A stretch of 7,622 nt of DNA, from assembly GCA_051745935.1 (NCBI GenBank), contig JBNJEM010000382.1:1-7622 (forward strand), in the 5' to 3' direction. Below are positions 6,908 through 7,622 of the stretch, one piece after another; position 1 is the stretch's first letter; each line of letters opens with the position of its first letter. The position numbers and the translations under genes are program-made. Under the pieces are notes generated by a model that made no database searches, was not told the DNA's origin, and saw only the letters and a program-made list of their open reading frames with translations. This DNA is from JBNJEM01 sp051745935. GTDB lineage: Bacteria > Planctomycetota > Planctomycetia > Pirellulales > Pirellulaceae.

Positions 6908-6936
6908 AATTTCCCGCTACCCGATGGGCCTGTCAA
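6908..6936 (-). promoter_or_regulatory. sigma-70-type promoter of the PEP-CTERM gene
   Basis: On the minus strand there is a perfect -35 box TTGACA (6936-6931), a 17-bp spacer, and a weak -10 box GAAATT (6913-6908, three of six consensus bases). Transcription would start near 6900, giving a leader of roughly 105 nt before the ATG at 6794. The -35 match and spacing are good; the poor -10 lowers confidence. Confidence 0.5.
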
Positions 6937-7047
6937 GCAAATTCCGGGGGGCGGCCAGAAAAAACGAGAAAAATGTTCCATAAGGGGGGTGGCACAGGGA
7001 GGCTGCGCGCCCCCAGTGTGACGGCGGTTGGCGTACCGACCGTGTTT

Positions 7048-7083
7048 GCCCCAAGGACGAAAGAGACGGAAGGGACCAAAGGG
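7048..7083. repeat. degenerate 9-bp tandem repeat, about four units
   Basis: Consecutive 9-mers ACGAAAGAG, ACGGAAGGG and ACCAAAGGG (7057-7083) follow an ACSRAAGRG pattern. They are preceded by a more diverged GCCCCAAGG (7048-7056). The period is exact and the variation lies at fixed positions. Confidence 0.6.
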
Positions 7084-7140
7084 AACACGGCGAATGGGGC
7101 TCACGCGTGAAAAAAGCGGCGCGGCGTCTTCCGTTTCTTC

Positions 7141-7169
7141 ATCCGTGGGTCCGTTCTGCCATCCGTGGG
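7141..7169. repeat. ATCCGTGGG direct repeat, 20-bp period
   Basis: ATCCGTGGG occurs at 7141-7149 and again at 7161-7169. A partial TCCGT lies between them, hinting at an underlying 10-bp period. The ATCCGTG word also appears in the inverted repeats near 5557-5674. Confidence 0.5.
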
Positions 7170-7347
7170 CCTATCATGGCACCCGGAGCACCGCTAATGG
7201 TCGTCACGGCGTGGGTGGGGAGATGTCCAGTGTTTGAAACGACGACGCGCAACAAATGCCGCAAACCTACTTCTTCTAGCGGATCCAATGTCCGGGATTT
7301 TGACCAGCCCAGTTCCCGCCTCGGCAGGTGAAAGGCATGCGGGGCGC

Positions 7348-7366
7348 GTCGCATGGCCTGTCGCAT
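7348..7366. repeat. GTCGCAT direct repeat, 12-bp period
   Basis: GTCGCAT is found at 7348-7354 and 7360-7366. It is only two copies of a 7-mer, so it may be chance, but it lies within a cluster of similar short repeats. Confidence 0.3.
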
Positions 7367-7395
7367 CCATGACGCAGCGCGAGCAGTACATTGGC

Positions 7396-7411
7396 CATCA
7401 GCGTTCATCAG
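7396..7411. repeat. CATCAG direct repeat, 10-bp period
   Basis: CATCAG occurs at 7396-7401 and 7406-7411, separated by CGTT. It lies just downstream of the esterase stop codon. It looks like a short copy of a CATCAGCGTT-unit intergenic tract. Confidence 0.4.
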
Positions 7412-7417
7412 TTCTCG

Positions 7418-7622
7418 TTACCGGTCGCGTTTGATGAATCCGATCGCCTTTTCGGCAAATCGCTTACCGAGGGTCCGGTACCCTTCCTTGGTGTAATGTA
7501 GTTCGTCCCGTGGACCGTTGAGATCATCCGTGTCGACCCACGCGCCGCGGGGGTTGGCTTCGGCCACGTTCACCTGGGCTTCGCGCACCAGTGTCCAATG
7601 GGGATAGCGGCTGTTGTCCATG
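7418..7622 (-). CDS. sialate O-acetylesterase-like SGNH hydrolase, C-terminal fragment
   Basis: The last 67 or so residues of a gene that runs off the right edge of the window. The fragment contains a Val-Asp-Thr-Asp-Asp-Leu segment followed by DELHYTKEGY and LGKRFAEKAI. The Asp-x-x-His pair (D39 and H42 of the visible part) followed by Tyr/Gly and LG.RFA matches the catalytic end of SASA-domain sialate O-acetylesterases and related SGNH carbohydrate esterases, which remove acetyl groups from sugars. The catalytic Ser and any signal peptide would be upstream and are not visible. An ATG at 7621 begins the visible frame but is probably internal, because the family needs 200 or more residues before this point. 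Stop is TAA at 7420-7418. The family call rests on a short segment. Confidence 0.75.
   Translation of the reverse strand, partial: MDNSRYPHWTLVREAQVNVAEANPRGAWVDTDDLNGPRDELHYTKEGYRTLGKRFAEKAIGFIKRDR

Larger units (their letters stand above)
6937..7417. other. gene-free gap carrying several short tandem repeats
   Basis: About 480 bp without a supported gene. Short open frames on both strands show no domain or signal. The region holds at least four different short direct repeats (7048-7083, 7141-7169, 7348-7366 and 7396-7411), separated by unremarkable sequence. No terminator is visible after the esterase stop codon at 7418. Confidence 0.6.

Noticed and set aside
7107..7135. GC-rich segment next to a run of six A residues as a minus-strand terminator
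   Set aside because: The GC-rich part does not form a self-complementary stem, and it is about 300 bp past the esterase stop.

Overview
The window looks like a stretch of a GC-rich planctomycete chromosome (Pirellula/Rhodopirellula-like). This is inferred from the mix of proteins: a secreted protein with a C-terminal PEP-CTERM sorting signal, a DUF1570-like HExxH metallopeptidase lipoprotein with a low-complexity Ala/Pro/Lys/Arg linker, a HEAT-repeat protein, and the end of a probable sialate O-acetylesterase. Wide gene-free gaps carry short degenerate repeats. No mobile element, tRNA, rRNA, CRISPR array or phage gene was recognised.

Layout: 1-207 holds no supported gene, only a weak hairpin just after the first stop codon. 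208-1872 (-) encodes a probable exported lipoprotein with a gluzincin-type zinc peptidase motif and a C-terminal domain that resembles the galactose-binding lectin LecA (PA-IL). 1998-3266 (-) encodes a complete DEAD-box RNA helicase with a TTG start. 3267-3878 is a gap between divergent genes: an AT-rich probable helicase promoter next to the helicase, then a dense set of small hairpins. 3879-5456 (+) encodes a HEAT-like protein with an uncharacterised C-terminal domain. 5457-5987 is a gap between converging genes; it holds an inverted pair of short repeats and a strong intrinsic terminator. 5988-6794 (-) encodes a PEP-CTERM protein with its own consensus -35 box, a Shine-Dalgarno-like G tract and that terminator, so it appears to be a single-gene transcription unit. 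6937-7417 is gene-free and holds several short tandem repeats. 7418-7622 (-) is the 3' end of an SGNH/sialate O-acetylesterase-like gene whose 5' part lies outside the window.

The genes do not form an obvious pathway or operon. The helicase and the lipoprotein share a strand but are 125 bp apart with no visible functional link. Three of the five products are probably exported (lipoprotein, PEP-CTERM protein, and possibly the esterase), which fits a carbohydrate- and surface-oriented planctomycete lifestyle. I found no convincing new multi-gene system. The observations most worth following up are the predicted peptidase-lectin fusion, the hairpin cluster upstream of the helicase, and the intergenic repeats.
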